Notes: a model not told the origin generated them from the letters alone. 64,000 nucleotides of DNA from Actinoallomurus spadix (GCF_024055725.1 NZ_JAMXMX010000034.1:1-64000), one strand, 5' to 3'; shown: positions 53,150 to 62,364, counted from the stretch's first letter. Program-made: numbers and translations.

Positions 53150-56149
53150 GTGAGCGAACGCCGTACGGAGAGCACGACCGCCCGGCTGGCCCGCCTCGGC
53201 ATCACCGACGTCGCCGAGGCCCAGCGCCGTCTCGCCGGTCAGGGGCTCGGCGGTGTCCTGCTCGACGTCCTCGGCTCCGCCGCGGACCCAGACCTGGCCC
53301 TCGCCGGGCTGCTCCGGCTGCTGGAACGGGCCGACGTCCGCGCCGAACTCGCCGCCGACCCGGACGCCCTGCACCGGCTGGTCGCCGTCCTAGGCGTCAG
53401 CGCCGCGCTCGGCGACCACCTCGCCCGGCATCCCGATCACTGGCGGGTCCTCGCCGGTCCCACGGCGCTGCTGCGCCCCACGGCCGACGAACTGCGGACC
53501 GCGCTGCTGATCGCCGTCGGCGCCGACCCGGCCGACCCCACGCCCCGCGCCGGAGTCGCGGAGCCGGCGGTCGCGCTCCGGATCGCGTACCGGCGGTCGC
53601 TGCTGCATCTGGCGGGCCGGGACCTGACAGGCGTGACGGACGTCGAGGACGTCGCGGCCGAACTCGCCGAGCTCGCCGCCGCCGCGCTCGAGGCCGGCCT
53701 GGCCATCGCCCGCGCCGAACTCGGCGAGCAGGCCGGCACCTGCCGGCTCGCCGTGATCGGCATGGGCAAGTGCGGCGGGCGGGAGCTGAACTACGTCAGC
53801 GACGTCGACGTCGTCTTCGTCGCCGAGCCGATGCCCGGCCAGGACGAGACCGCCGCGCTGCGGGCCGCGACACGGCTGGCGTCCGGGATGATCCGGGCGT
53901 GCTCGGCCAGCACCGCCGAAGGCGCGCTCTGGGAGGTGGACGCCGCGCTGCGGCCCGAGGGCAAGTCGGGCCCGCTCGTACGGACGCTCGCGAGCCACCG
54001 CGCGTACTACGAGCGGTGGGCCAAGACGTGGGAGTTCCAGGCACTGCTCAAGGCCAGGCCGGTGGCGGGGGACCGTGACCTCGGCGAGGAGTACGCCGAG
54101 GCGCTCGCCCCACTGGTGTGGCGGGCCGCCGAACGCGACAACTTCGTCGAGGACGTCCAGGCCATGCGCCGCCGCGTCGAGGAGCACATCGACCCGGACC
54201 AGGCGGGACGGCAGCTCAAGCTCGGCCCCGGCGGCCTGCGCGACGTGGAGTTCGCGGTGCAGCTGCTGCAGCTCGTGCACGGCCGTACCGACGAGGAACT
54301 GCGGGGCGCCAACACGCTGAACGCCCTGAAGAAGCTGTCCTGGGGCGGGTACGTCGGCCGGGCCGACGCCGCCGCCCTCGCGAACGCGTACCGGTTCCTG
54401 CGGCGCGTCGAGCACCTGATCCAGCTGTACCGGCTCCGCCGGACGCATCTGGTGCCCGAGGACCCGGCCGACCTGCGGCGCCTCGGCCGGGCCCTGGGCT
54501 TCCGGACCGACCCCGTGGCGGAGTTCACCGCCGAGTGGCGGCGGCACGCCCGGGAGGTGCGGCGCCTGCACGAGAAGCTGTTCTACCGGCCGCTGCTGGT
54601 CGCCGTGGCCCGCCTGCCGGGGGAGGAGGCGCGCCTCACCCGCGAGGCCGCCCGTACCCGCCTGGAGGCGCTCGGGTACACCGACCCGGACGGCGCGCTC
54701 CGGCACCTGGAGTCGCTGACCGCCGGGGTGTCCCGGCGCGCCTCGATCCAGCGCACCCTGCTGCCCGTCATGCTGGGCTGGTTCGCCGACGGTCCCGACC
54801 CCGACGCCGGGCTGCTCGGCTTCCGGCAGGTCAGCGACGCGCTCGGCACCACGCCGTGGTACCTCCGCCTGCTGCGCGACGACGTCACCGTGGCCGAGCG
54901 GATGGCGCACGTGCTGTCCTCCAGCCGCTACGCCACCGACCTGCTGCTGCGCGCGCCGGCGGCCGTCTCCCTGCTGGCCGGTGACGCCGAGCTGACGCCC
55001 CGCTCGGCCGGCGCGCTGCGCGGGGAGGCGCTGGCCGCGGTCGGCCGGCACATGAGCGCCGTCCCCGCCCGCCTGCAGCTCGACCCGGCGGCGGACGCCG
55101 TCACCGCCGTACGCGGCATCCGGCGCCGCGAACTGCTGCGCGTCGCGGTCGCGGACCTGCTCGGCCGCCTCGACGTGCGCGAGACCGGTGAGGCGCTCAC
55201 CGCCATCACCCTCGTCACGATCGAGGCGGCGCTGCGGGCCGCCGTCGAGAAGATCGAGATGGAGCGCCGGGCGCCGCTGCCGACGAGGTTCGCGATCGTC
55301 GCGATGGGCCGCCTCGGCGGATACGAGCTCGGGTACGGCAGCGACGCGGACGTCATGTTCGTGCACGATCCTCTGCCGGGCACGGAGCAGGAGGCGGGCG
55401 CCGCGGCCCACGCGGTCGCCGAGGAACTGCGGAGGCTGCTCGCCCTGCCGGCGCCCGACCCGCCGCTGGTCATCGACCCGGGCCTGCGACCGGAGGGACG
55501 CCAGGGGCCGCTCGTGCGCACCTTCGACTCGTACGCCTCGTATTACCGGCGCTGGTCCTCGCCCTGGGAGAGCCAGGCGCTGCTGCGCGCGGCGCCGGTG
55601 ATCGGCGACGAGGACCTCGGCGCGCGGTTCCGGGAGCTGATCGACCCGCTGCGGTGGCCGCGGGGCGGGATCGACGACCGCGTCCTGATGGAGATCCGAC
55701 GGCTCAAGGCCCGGATGGAGGCCGAGCGGCTGCCCCGCGGCGTGGACCGCCGCCTGCACCTGAAGCTGGGGCCCGGTGGGCTGTCCGACGTCGAGTGGGT
55801 GGCCCAGCTCCTCCAGCTCCGGCACGCGTACGACGTTCCCGAGCTGCGGACCACGCGGACGCTCGCGGCGCTCGACGCCGCGGCGGCGGCCGGCCTGCTG
55901 GACCGCGAGGACGCCGTACGGCTCGCCGACGCGTGGCGGCTCGCGACCCGCATCCGCAACGCCGTCATGCTCGTACGGGGCCGGGCCTCGGACCTCCTGC
56001 CGACCGAGCACCACCGCGAACGCTCCGCCGTGGCCCGCGTGCTCGGCTACGACGCCTCCGGCGAGATGCTGGAGGACTACCGCCGTCACGCCCGCCACGC
56101 CCGCGCCGTCGTCGAGCGCGTCTTCTACGGCGACGACGCGGGTGCGTGA
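53150..56149 (+). CDS. glnE: Bifunctional glutamine-synthetase adenylyltransferase/deadenylase
   Basis: A 999-residue enzyme with two nucleotidyltransferase domains that remove and add AMP on glutamine synthetase. The first (removase side) has GMGKCGGRELNYVSDVDVVF, the second (adenylylase side) AMGRLGGYELGYGSDADVMF; both keep the G-S/x-D-x-D metal pattern. Each is followed by a helical GlnD-type domain with LKLGPGGLRDVEFAVQLLQL and LKLGPGGLSDVEWVAQLLQL. Length and order are complete. The start is set at GTG 53150; TTG 53144 is possible and no ribosome site is obvious. In M. tuberculosis glnE is essential because unmodified GlnA1 is harmful. glnA1 is not in the window. Confidence 0.96.
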   Translation: MSERRTESTTARLARLGITDVAEAQRRLAGQGLGGVLLDVLGSAADPDLALAGLLRLLERADVRAELAADPDALHRLVAVLGVSAALGDHLARHPDHWRVLAGPTALLRPTADELRTALLIAVGADPADPTPRAGVAEPAVALRIAYRRSLLHLAGRDLTGVTDVEDVAAELAELAAAALEAGLAIARAELGEQAGTCRLAVIGMGKCGGRELNYVSDVDVVFVAEPMPGQDETAALRAATRLASGMIRACSASTAEGALWEVDAALRPEGKSGPLVRTLASHRAYYERWAKTWEFQALLKARPVAGDRDLGEEYAEALAPLVWRAAERDNFVEDVQAMRRRVEEHIDPDQAGRQLKLGPGGLRDVEFAVQLLQLVHGRTDEELRGANTLNALKKLSWGGYVGRADAAALANAYRFLRRVEHLIQLYRLRRTHLVPEDPADLRRLGRALGFRTDPVAEFTAEWRRHAREVRRLHEKLFYRPLLVAVARLPGEEARLTREAARTRLEALGYTDPDGALRHLESLTAGVSRRASIQRTLLPVMLGWFADGPDPDAGLLGFRQVSDALGTTPWYLRLLRDDVTVAERMAHVLSSSRYATDLLLRAPAAVSLLAGDAELTPRSAGALRGEALAAVGRHMSAVPARLQLDPAADAVTAVRGIRRRELLRVAVADLLGRLDVRETGEALTAITLVTIEAALRAAVEKIEMERRAPLPTRFAIVAMGRLGGYELGYGSDADVMFVHDPLPGTEQEAGAAAHAVAEELRRLLALPAPDPPLVIDPGLRPEGRQGPLVRTFDSYASYYRRWSSPWESQALLRAAPVIGDEDLGARFRELIDPLRWPRGGIDDRVLMEIRRLKARMEAERLPRGVDRRLHLKLGPGGLSDVEWVAQLLQLRHAYDVPELRTTRTLAALDAAAAAGLLDREDAVRLADAWRLATRIRNAVMLVRGRASDLLPTEHHRERSAVARVLGYDASGEMLEDYRRHARHARAVVERVFYGDDAGA

Positions 56150-56264
56150 GGGGTACCGGCCCGGCGGCCCGCTCCCGGACGCCCGGGAAGGCCGGGCGAG
56201 GGCCGGCGCGTGGTCATCCGCGCCTCGGCGGAGGCGCCGATGCGCGACAATCCTCACCGTGATC

Positions 56265-57785
56265 ATGAACCGGGCCGTCGCCGCCGTCGCCGTCCTCCTC
56301 CTGCTCCTCACCGGATGCGGCGGCGGGCATCACGAGGCCGCGAGCCCGTCCAGGACCCCTCATTCCGTCCCGTCGCCCGCGGTGGCCGAGAACAGCCGGC
56401 CGGGAACCTCGGCCTGGAAGGTCCGCAAGGTCGGCGCCGAGCACGCCATCGAGGGCTTCGCGGACCACGTGAGCGTGCTGCCCGGCGAGTCGTTCCGGCT
56501 GTTCGTCTCCACCACAGCCAAGGGCTACACCGTCACCGCCTTCCGGATGGGCTGGTACGCCGGGGCCCAGGCGCGGAAGGTCTGGGCCGCACCGCACCAG
56601 GCCGGGCGGCGGCAGGCGCCCGCGAAGACGGCCGGTAGGACGCACACGGTCACCGCGCCGTGGCAGCCCTCGCTCACGGTCTCCACTCGCGGCTGGCCGG
56701 AAGGCGCGTACCTGCTGCGCCTCGACGCCGACTCGGGGTCCCAGCGGTTCGTGCCGATCACCGTCCGGTCGGCGAGCACGGCGGGCAGGGTCGTCATCCT
56801 GGGCGGGACGACGACCTGGCAGGCGTACAACATGTGGGGCGGCCGGGACCTGTACCAGGGGCCGGGCGGCTTCGACGGCCGGTCCCGCGCGGTCAGCTTC
56901 GACCGCCCGTACGACGGGAACGGCGCGGTGAAGTTCCTGGCCTTCGAACAGCCCGCCATCGCCCTGGCCGAGAGGACCGGGCTGCCCCTCGCGTACGAGA
57001 CCGACAACGATCTCCACCACGACCCGCGGCTGCTCGACGGCGCCCGGGCGCTGGTCAGTCTCGGCCACGACGAGTACTGGTCGACCGCCATGCGCGACGA
57101 GGTGACGAAGGCCCGCGACGCCGGGATGAACATCGCGTTCCTGGGCGCCAACGCGGTCAACCGGCACATCCGGTACGAGCCGACGTCCCTCGGCCCCGAC
57201 CGCCTCGTCGTCTGCTACAAGAGCGCCGACGAGGACCCGGTCAAGGACCCGGCCGAGAAGACCCAGGACTGGCGCCTGTCGCCCAGACCGCGCCCGGAGA
57301 GCGCCCTGATCGGAATCATGTACACCTGCTTCCCCGCCGACGGCGCCTGGAAGGTGTACCGACCGGACAACTGGGTCTTCGCCGGCACCGGCGCGCACAA
57401 GGGGGATGAGTTCCCCGGCGTGATCGGACCGGAGTCCGACGCGGTGACCGCGGGCGGCCCGACCCCACGGCCCATCGAGGTGCTGGCCCACTCGACGATC
57501 CAGTGCGGCACGTACACCACGACGAGCGACGCGACGTACTACACGACCAAGAGCGGGGCCGGGGTGTTCGCCACCGGGACCATGCGCTGGGTCTGCTCGA
57601 TGCGCGGCCGGGCCTGCGGCCACGGGGTGACCGGCAAGGCCGCGTCCTTCGTGTCCAAGGTCACCGAGAACGTCCTGCGCGCCTTCGCGGCCGGCCCGGC
57701 CGGCCAGGCCCACCCCGTACGGGACAACCTCGCGAAGATCCGGCCGGCCAGGGCCGGCATGGCGCAGGGCGCCGACCTGGACTGA
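56265..57785 (+). CDS. N,N-dimethylformamidase beta-like lipoprotein
   Basis: A 506-residue exported lipoprotein (MNRAVAAVAVLLLLLTGCGG). The mature part resembles the large-subunit family of N,N-dimethylformamidase, with GTSAWKVRKVGAEHAIEGFA, FRMGWYAGAQARKVW, GGRDLYQGPGGFDGRSRAVS, SLGHDEYWSTAMRDEVTKAR and GAGVFATGTMRWVCSM. Similar proteins with this start are common as surface proteins in actinomycetes; real DMF hydrolysis is not shown. It follows glnE on the same strand after 115 bases, but the subject change suggests a separate unit. A hairpin follows. Confidence 0.83.
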   Translation: MNRAVAAVAVLLLLLTGCGGGHHEAASPSRTPHSVPSPAVAENSRPGTSAWKVRKVGAEHAIEGFADHVSVLPGESFRLFVSTTAKGYTVTAFRMGWYAGAQARKVWAAPHQAGRRQAPAKTAGRTHTVTAPWQPSLTVSTRGWPEGAYLLRLDADSGSQRFVPITVRSASTAGRVVILGGTTTWQAYNMWGGRDLYQGPGGFDGRSRAVSFDRPYDGNGAVKFLAFEQPAIALAERTGLPLAYETDNDLHHDPRLLDGARALVSLGHDEYWSTAMRDEVTKARDAGMNIAFLGANAVNRHIRYEPTSLGPDRLVVCYKSADEDPVKDPAEKTQDWRLSPRPRPESALIGIMYTCFPADGAWKVYRPDNWVFAGTGAHKGDEFPGVIGPESDAVTAGGPTPRPIEVLAHSTIQCGTYTTTSDATYYTTKSGAGVFATGTMRWVCSMRGRACGHGVTGKAASFVSKVTENVLRAFAAGPAGQAHPVRDNLAKIRPARAGMAQGADLD

Positions 57786-57808
57786 GGCCCGCGACCCGGA
57801 ACCGGACG

Positions 57809-57837
57809 GCGGCCGGCCCGCGGAACGGGCCGGCCGC
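57809..57837. terminator. Hairpin between convergent lipoprotein and propeller genes
   Basis: GCGGCCGGCCCG and its exact complement enclose a five-base loop CGGAA in the 67-base convergent space. Confidence 0.75.
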
Positions 57838-57852
57838 TCGCCGTATCGTGCA

Positions 57853-58971
57853 TCACACGGCGGCGGTGGCGATCTTGTCGACGTAGTCTTCGGTCACCCA
57901 GATCCTGTTGTCCTGGGCGACGGTGAGGTCCATCGGCCCGGCCACGCTGGTCGGCAGGGCGTATTCGCTGATGGTGCCGCCCGTGGTGATGCTCGCGAGG
58001 TTGTTCGCGACCTGCTCGGTGAACCACAGGTTGTCGTCCGGGCCGGTCGTGATGGCCCAGGGGAAGCTGTTGGGGTCCGACAGCGCGTACTCGGTGACCG
58101 TTCCACCGGTGGTCACGGAGCCGACCTTGCCGTTGCCGTCGGTGTACCAGAGCTTGCCGTCGGGGCCGTTCGTGATACCGATGGGCATGGCGCCGCTGCT
58201 CGGCAGGGTGTACTCGGTGATGGACCCGGACGTCGTGATCTTCCCGATGCCGCCCGCGAGCGCCTCGGTGAACCACAGGTTGCCGTCCGGGCCGTTGGTG
58301 ATGCGCATGGGATACGCGACCGAGGTCGGCACGGTGTACTCGGTGATCGTCCCGGAGGTGGTGATCGTGCCGACGTGGTTGCCGACGAGGTCTGTGAACC
58401 ACAGGTTGTCGTCCGGGCCGGCGACGATGTCCCAGGGGTAGGCGTCGTTGTTCGGGAGAGTGTACTCGGTGATGGCGCCGGTGCCGGTGATCCGGCCGAT
58501 CTTGCCGGTGTTGGGCTCGGTGAACCACACGTTGCCGTCGGGACCGGTGGTCAGGTGGGAGGGCTGGGAGTTGGCGGTGGGTATCGCGTACTCGGCGAAC
58601 GCTCCGGCCAGGGTGACGCGCCCGATCTTGTTGGCGTAGTTCTCGGCGAACCATAGGTCGCCCTCGGGACCGAGGGTGATGCCGACGGGCGCGGCCGGGC
58701 TGGTGGGGATGGACAGCTCGCTGAACGTCGGTGCCCGCCGCATCCGCGCCGCGGCCGGAGCACCGGTCGGCCTCGAGGGCGGGAAGTGGCAGCGGATGGC
58801 GCGGTGACGCGGCATCCGTTTGAGGGTGAGGCACAGTTTCACCCACGGGCGGATCCGGTCGAGCCGGGGCACGGCGTGTGCGTTGCCGGCCGCGTACACG
58901 GGTGTGTTCACCGCCAGGACCAGCGATACGGCCGCGCACAGCTGTCTGAACGGCGGAAATCTGTGACGCAT
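57853..58971 (-). CDS. Secreted seven-bladed beta-propeller (Vgb-like)
   Basis: A 372-residue exported protein. A Sec signal (FRQLCAAVSLVLAVNTPVYA) leads into seven repeats of about 42 residues, each with GPDGNLWFTE, a GKIGRI-like strand and ITEYTLP, the pattern of virginiamycin B lyase and related propellers. Vgb uses histidines and glutamates in its late blades; here blades 5-7 hold no histidine, so lyase activity is unlikely and a binding role is more plausible. ATG 58971 follows GGAAGG at good spacing. It is encoded beside the WxL-like genes and runs in the same direction as the first. Confidence 0.85.
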   Translation of the reverse strand: MRHRFPPFRQLCAAVSLVLAVNTPVYAAGNAHAVPRLDRIRPWVKLCLTLKRMPRHRAIRCHFPPSRPTGAPAAARMRRAPTFSELSIPTSPAAPVGITLGPEGDLWFAENYANKIGRVTLAGAFAEYAIPTANSQPSHLTTGPDGNVWFTEPNTGKIGRITGTGAITEYTLPNNDAYPWDIVAGPDDNLWFTDLVGNHVGTITTSGTITEYTVPTSVAYPMRITNGPDGNLWFTEALAGGIGKITTSGSITEYTLPSSGAMPIGITNGPDGKLWYTDGNGKVGSVTTGGTVTEYALSDPNSFPWAITTGPDDNLWFTEQVANNLASITTGGTISEYALPTSVAGPMDLTVAQDNRIWVTEDYVDKIATAAV

Positions 58972-59309
58972 GAGATGCCTTCCATTGAAGGATGAAATGA
59001 GCAGGCGGGCGGCCAGGCGATATCTCGGGACTTGAGATGGCGAATCTTCCGGATTCGTCGTGTCTCGGCGGGCGCTTGGCGGCCTGTTCCGGGTGCCATT
59101 GCGGATACGCATCAGGTCCGGCGGTCCGAATATCTCCCGCGGCGCGGACGGATATGCTTCCGTCCGGTCATGAGTCCGTCAATTAATCGGGCCCGTCGGC
59201 CTTGCGGCGGTCACCGGGCTCCGGCGATGGGAAACGGGTTCGGGGGCGCGGGGAGTGTCCGCGGCCCCGATGGCCGCGCGTCCGGGCCGCGGCGGAGATC
59301 GGCGCGGGC
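58972..59309. other. 338-bp intergenic region, propeller leader
   Basis: No coding frame is convincing. On the minus strand a TTGACG (about 59168) is followed 20 bases later by CATATC, a poorly spaced promoter candidate for the propeller gene. The stretch 58980-59170 is somewhat richer in A/T than the surroundings. Confidence 0.4.
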
Positions 59310-60278
59310 TCAGGCGACGGCGTGGGTGACGGTGCCCGTGTAGGTGCCGGCGACGGCCGAGGCCGGGATGGTGACGACCAGCGTCGGGGCCCAACTGGTG
59401 CTGGTGAGCCCCGTCGTCTTGCCTCCGGTGAAGGCGGTCACCGTCCCCGACAAGGGGACGCGCTGCGCCGCGGTCGTCTGCCCGGCGACACGGGTGCCGC
59501 CACCGGAGGAGGCGGTGACCGGGCCGGACCAGTAGGCCACGGCGCTGTTGGGGATGGTCTCGGCGCTCGTTCCGCCGCCGGTGGTGAACTTGGTGGCCGT
59601 GACCGTCGCGGTCCAGCCCGCGACCCCTGGCCGGTTGTCGGTTACGGTCACCGTGCCCATCGACGCGCTGAGCGTGCTGCCGCGAGCGGCGCTGCCCAGG
59701 TTCGCCGAGTCGAGCACGGTGATCGTCAGTGTGTTCGCCAGCGCGGCGGCGACCGGCCGGCGTGCCGGCCGGGCATGCCCGGCCGCACACGGCGCACCGG
59801 CCGCCTCGGGAACGCCTCGACGCCCCGGCGTCCGGTGTTCCCGTCTTTTCACGGTGGTGAGGAACGCGGCGAGCCGGGGCACCTCGTCGGGGAGAGCGGC
59901 CTCCGGCCCCTCGCGTCCGGTCGGCTCGGCCGAGGGATCGGGGGAGTCCGAGAGCGGGGGATCGGGGGAGTCCGAGGACGGGGGGATCGACCGGGAGGGC
60001 CTTTCGGCGTCGGTCGTCCGCGGGCCGGAGGCCGGGAGGCGTCTCACGGGTCTGGGCAGCGCCGCCCCCCTGGGCGCCGGGGACGACCACGCCGGGCCCA
60101 CGCGCGCGGCGCGCTCGGCCGACCCCGGTGGGCAGGAGGCGGGCGACGGCGATGGGTGAGGCGCTCCCCCGCCCCGCGGGGTGTGGCCGCCGGGCGCGGC
60201 CGAGGCCGGATGAGCGCCTGCGGTGATGGCGAGCGCGACCGCAGCCGCGAGGAGTCCGGCTGGGTGGCAGTGGCTCAT
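59310..60278 (-). CDS. Secreted protein with C-terminal WxL-like domain (long form)
   Basis: A 322-residue exported protein. After a signal (AGLLAAAVALAITAGAHPAS) comes 130 residues rich in Pro, Ser and Arg, including the repeat SDSPDPPLSDSPDPS. The last 135 residues form a beta-rich domain: NTLTITVLDSANLGSAARGS, WTATVTATKFTTGGGTSAET, AVAYWSGPVTASSGGGTRVA and TLVVTIPASAVAGTYTGTVT, ending HAVA. This domain recurs in the gene at 60744. Layout and final YTGT-x-x-H-x-V resemble the WxL surface domain of Firmicutes without its final Trp-x-Leu. Start ATG 60278 has GGTGA upstream; GTG 60287 is possible. Function is likely cell-wall attachment, by inference. Confidence 0.75.
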   Translation of the reverse strand: MSHCHPAGLLAAAVALAITAGAHPASAAPGGHTPRGGGAPHPSPSPASCPPGSAERAARVGPAWSSPAPRGAALPRPVRRLPASGPRTTDAERPSRSIPPSSDSPDPPLSDSPDPSAEPTGREGPEAALPDEVPRLAAFLTTVKRREHRTPGRRGVPEAAGAPCAAGHARPARRPVAAALANTLTITVLDSANLGSAARGSTLSASMGTVTVTDNRPGVAGWTATVTATKFTTGGGTSAETIPNSAVAYWSGPVTASSGGGTRVAGQTTAAQRVPLSGTVTAFTGGKTTGLTSTSWAPTLVVTIPASAVAGTYTGTVTHAVA

Positions 60279-60743
60279 CAGATTCACCGATCCGTCTCAT
60301 GACCATCGCGCCGGGGGCCGTCTCCGCTTCCAACGAGGCTGCTGGCAGCCTAGATCGCGGAATCGGGACGGTGTCGTCCGGCAGGACCCTCCGGCGGCAA
60401 ATGACGCACAAAGACCTCACCCCGCGCACGTTCCGCGCCTGGGCCCGGATTCTCCGCGTTGGACCGGTGGCGTTCATGCTCGATTCCGGCGCAATGCCCC
60501 AGAAGGCGGTCGGTCGCAACGGACGGATAAAGCATCTATTCCGGCAGGAGGTGCATGGGTCTCATCCATCGCCTATCGGATCGGTCCGTCTCTCTTTGCC
60601 GGCGAGCCGGTCATCAAGCGCCGGCCAAGATTCACCGGCCGTGCGCGTGGACAGTTTCACCGGCCTGATCGGGTGGCACAATCCGATCGCCTGCATCAGC
60701 CCGGCGGACCACAGCAGGGCGTGATTCGAAAGGAATCGGGACG
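60279..60743. other. 465-bp divergent intergenic region of the WxL-like genes
   Basis: This separates the two divergent WxL-like genes and must carry promoters for both. No reading frame has actinomycete codon usage. AAAGGAA (about 60729-60735) is the ribosome site of the right-hand gene. No clear operator repeat was found. Confidence 0.4.
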
Positions 60744-61331
60744 TTGTCTGGAATACGCCGTCTCAGTATCGCCCTGGCCGGCGGGGCCGCCCTTACCGCG
60801 GCCCTGCTCATCGCCCCTCCCGCTCCGCGGGGCTGGGCCGGTACCTGTCCGGCCTCGACCACCTGTCCCACCACGGTGACGTTCTCGGTGACCGCGCCGG
60901 GCACGCTGACGATCAACGTGCCCGGCGGGCCGGTCAATCTCGGCGGCAACGCGCCCGGCAACCAGGTCACCGGGCAACTCGGCGCCGTCACCGTCGCCGA
61001 CCAGCGCGCCGCGCTGGCGGCGACCTGGACCGCCACGGTGTCGGCGACCAATTTCACCACCGGAGGCAACGACCCGGCCGAGATCGTTCCGGCCTCCGAC
61101 GTGGCGTACTGGTCCGGCCCGGCCACCGCCACCACCGGCACGGGCACTTTCGTCCCTGGCCAGGCTGACGCCGCGGCCGCCGTCACGCTGGACCAGTCCC
61201 GGACTGCCTTCAGCAAGACCACCGGGTCCGGCGACAACTCCGCCACCTGGAACCCCACGCTGGTCATCACCATCCCCGCCCAGGCCGTCGCCGGCACCTA
61301 CACCGGCACGGTCAACCACCAAGTTGCCTGA
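60744..61331 (+). CDS. Secreted WxL-like domain protein (short form)
   Basis: A 195-residue exported protein made almost only of signal peptide (RRLSIALAGGAALTAALLIA) and one WxL-like domain: FSVTAPGTLTINVPGGPVNL, GQLGAVTVADQRAALAATWT, NFTTGGNDPAEIVPASDVAY, TFVPGQADAAAAV and TWNPTLVITIPAQAVAGTYT, ending VNHQVA. It is clearly homologous to the end of the 59310 gene. The start is TTG with AAAGGAA eight bases upstream. It overlaps the next gene by eight bases, so the two are co-translated. Confidence 0.8.
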   Translation: MSGIRRLSIALAGGAALTAALLIAPPAPRGWAGTCPASTTCPTTVTFSVTAPGTLTINVPGGPVNLGGNAPGNQVTGQLGAVTVADQRAALAATWTATVSATNFTTGGNDPAEIVPASDVAYWSGPATATTGTGTFVPGQADAAAAVTLDQSRTAFSKTTGSGDNSATWNPTLVITIPAQAVAGTYTGTVNHQVA

Positions 61332-62364
61332 CACGCCTGCGCTGTGGCGAGCCCGCGCGGCCGCCCTGCTGACGGCGTACGCCTGGACCGGGCCCGCCCC
61401 GGCCCAGGTGCACGCCACCGCCGTGCCGGAGCCCGACGTCCCGAACTCCATCGCGATCGGGGTCGCCGACGTTCCGGCCAGCAGACTGGACGATCCGCGC
61501 GCGCGCCTGTACGTCGACGACCACGTGAACCCTGGTACGACCTTCACCCGGCACCTGCACCTCTACAACACGTCCGATCGGCCCCAGCACCTGCGGCTCT
61601 ACGCCGGGGCCGCCAGGATCACCCGGCACCGTTTCACCTTCCCCCCGCCGGACGCCCCGGGCAACGAGCTGAGCTCCTGGATCCACCTCGACCACACCAC
61701 GCGCACCATCCCCGCACACGCCGACGCCCTAGTGACCGCCAGGTTCGCGGTGCCGGACTGGGCTCAGCCGGGGGAGCGCTACGCCGTGATCTGGGCTCAG
61801 GTGTCCTCCGCGGAGGCCGGGCCCCACGGGAACGTCACCTTGGTGAACCAGGTCGGGACCCGCGTGTACCTTCACGTGGGTCCCGGCGCCGAACCGCCCT
61901 CGGACTTCCGCATCGGCCCCTTGCGGGCACAGCCCACCCCCGACGGGCGCCACCTCCTGACCGCCACCGTCACCAACACCGGCCAGCGCGCCATCGACCC
62001 CGAGGGGCGACTGTGGCTGACCGGCGGTCCCAGCCGCCTGGCCGCCGGTCCCTTCACCATCCCGCGCGGAACCACCATCGCCCCCGGCGAGCAGGCGCCG
62101 GTCACCGTCCCGATCGGGCCCGACGTGCCGCAGGGCGCCTGGAACTACCGGCTCACCCTTCACAGCGGCCGCGTCGCTAGAACCGCCACCGGCACGCTCA
62201 CCCTCGCCGCGAAGCCCACGGTCGCCGGCGGGCTGGCCGCCTTCACGCGGCCGTCCACGATGACCCTCACCCTCACCCTGGCCGGTTTCCTGTCGGCCGT
62301 GCTGGGCGGGATCGTCCTCATCGTCCGCCGGCTTAGTATCCGTCGCAGGCCCGGCGCCACCTGA
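61324..62364 (+). CDS. Membrane-anchored protein resembling WxL-interacting (DUF916) family
   Basis: A 346-residue exported protein. A signal (RARAAALLTAYAWTGPAPAQ) is followed by PNSIAIGVADVPASRLDDPR, then YVDDHVNPGTTFTRHLHLYN and TARFAVPDWAQPGERYAVIW, matching the WxL-interacting peptidoglycan-binding domain (DUF916), and a second immunoglobulin-like domain (LLTATVTNTGQRAIDPEGRL). A single C-terminal helix (LTLTLAGFLSAVLGGIVLIV) with the RRLSIRRR cytoplasmic tail anchors it. Starts at TTG overlapping the WxL-like gene by eight bases, as WxL and WxIP genes are linked in Firmicutes csc clusters. Likely holds the WxL-like proteins at the wall (inference). Confidence 0.8.
   Translation: MPDTPALWRARAAALLTAYAWTGPAPAQVHATAVPEPDVPNSIAIGVADVPASRLDDPRARLYVDDHVNPGTTFTRHLHLYNTSDRPQHLRLYAGAARITRHRFTFPPPDAPGNELSSWIHLDHTTRTIPAHADALVTARFAVPDWAQPGERYAVIWAQVSSAEAGPHGNVTLVNQVGTRVYLHVGPGAEPPSDFRIGPLRAQPTPDGRHLLTATVTNTGQRAIDPEGRLWLTGGPSRLAAGPFTIPRGTTIAPGEQAPVTVPIGPDVPQGAWNYRLTLHSGRVARTATGTLTLAAKPTVAGGLAAFTRPSTMTLTLTLAGFLSAVLGGIVLIVRRLSIRRRPGAT

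Noticed and set aside
57853-58971. Virginiamycin B lyase (streptogramin resistance)
   Set aside because: Only the propeller repeat is shared; the late blades lack the histidines expected for the lyase.
59936-59976. Repeated GGATCGGGGGAGTCCGAG units as a regulatory repeat
   Set aside because: They encode the SDSPDP repeat of the stalk in the WxL-like protein, so the repetition is explained by low-complexity coding.
59202-60302. Plus-strand frame opposite the long WxL-like gene
   Set aside because: The minus-strand frame has a signal peptide and a domain shared with the neighbouring gene; the plus frame has neither.
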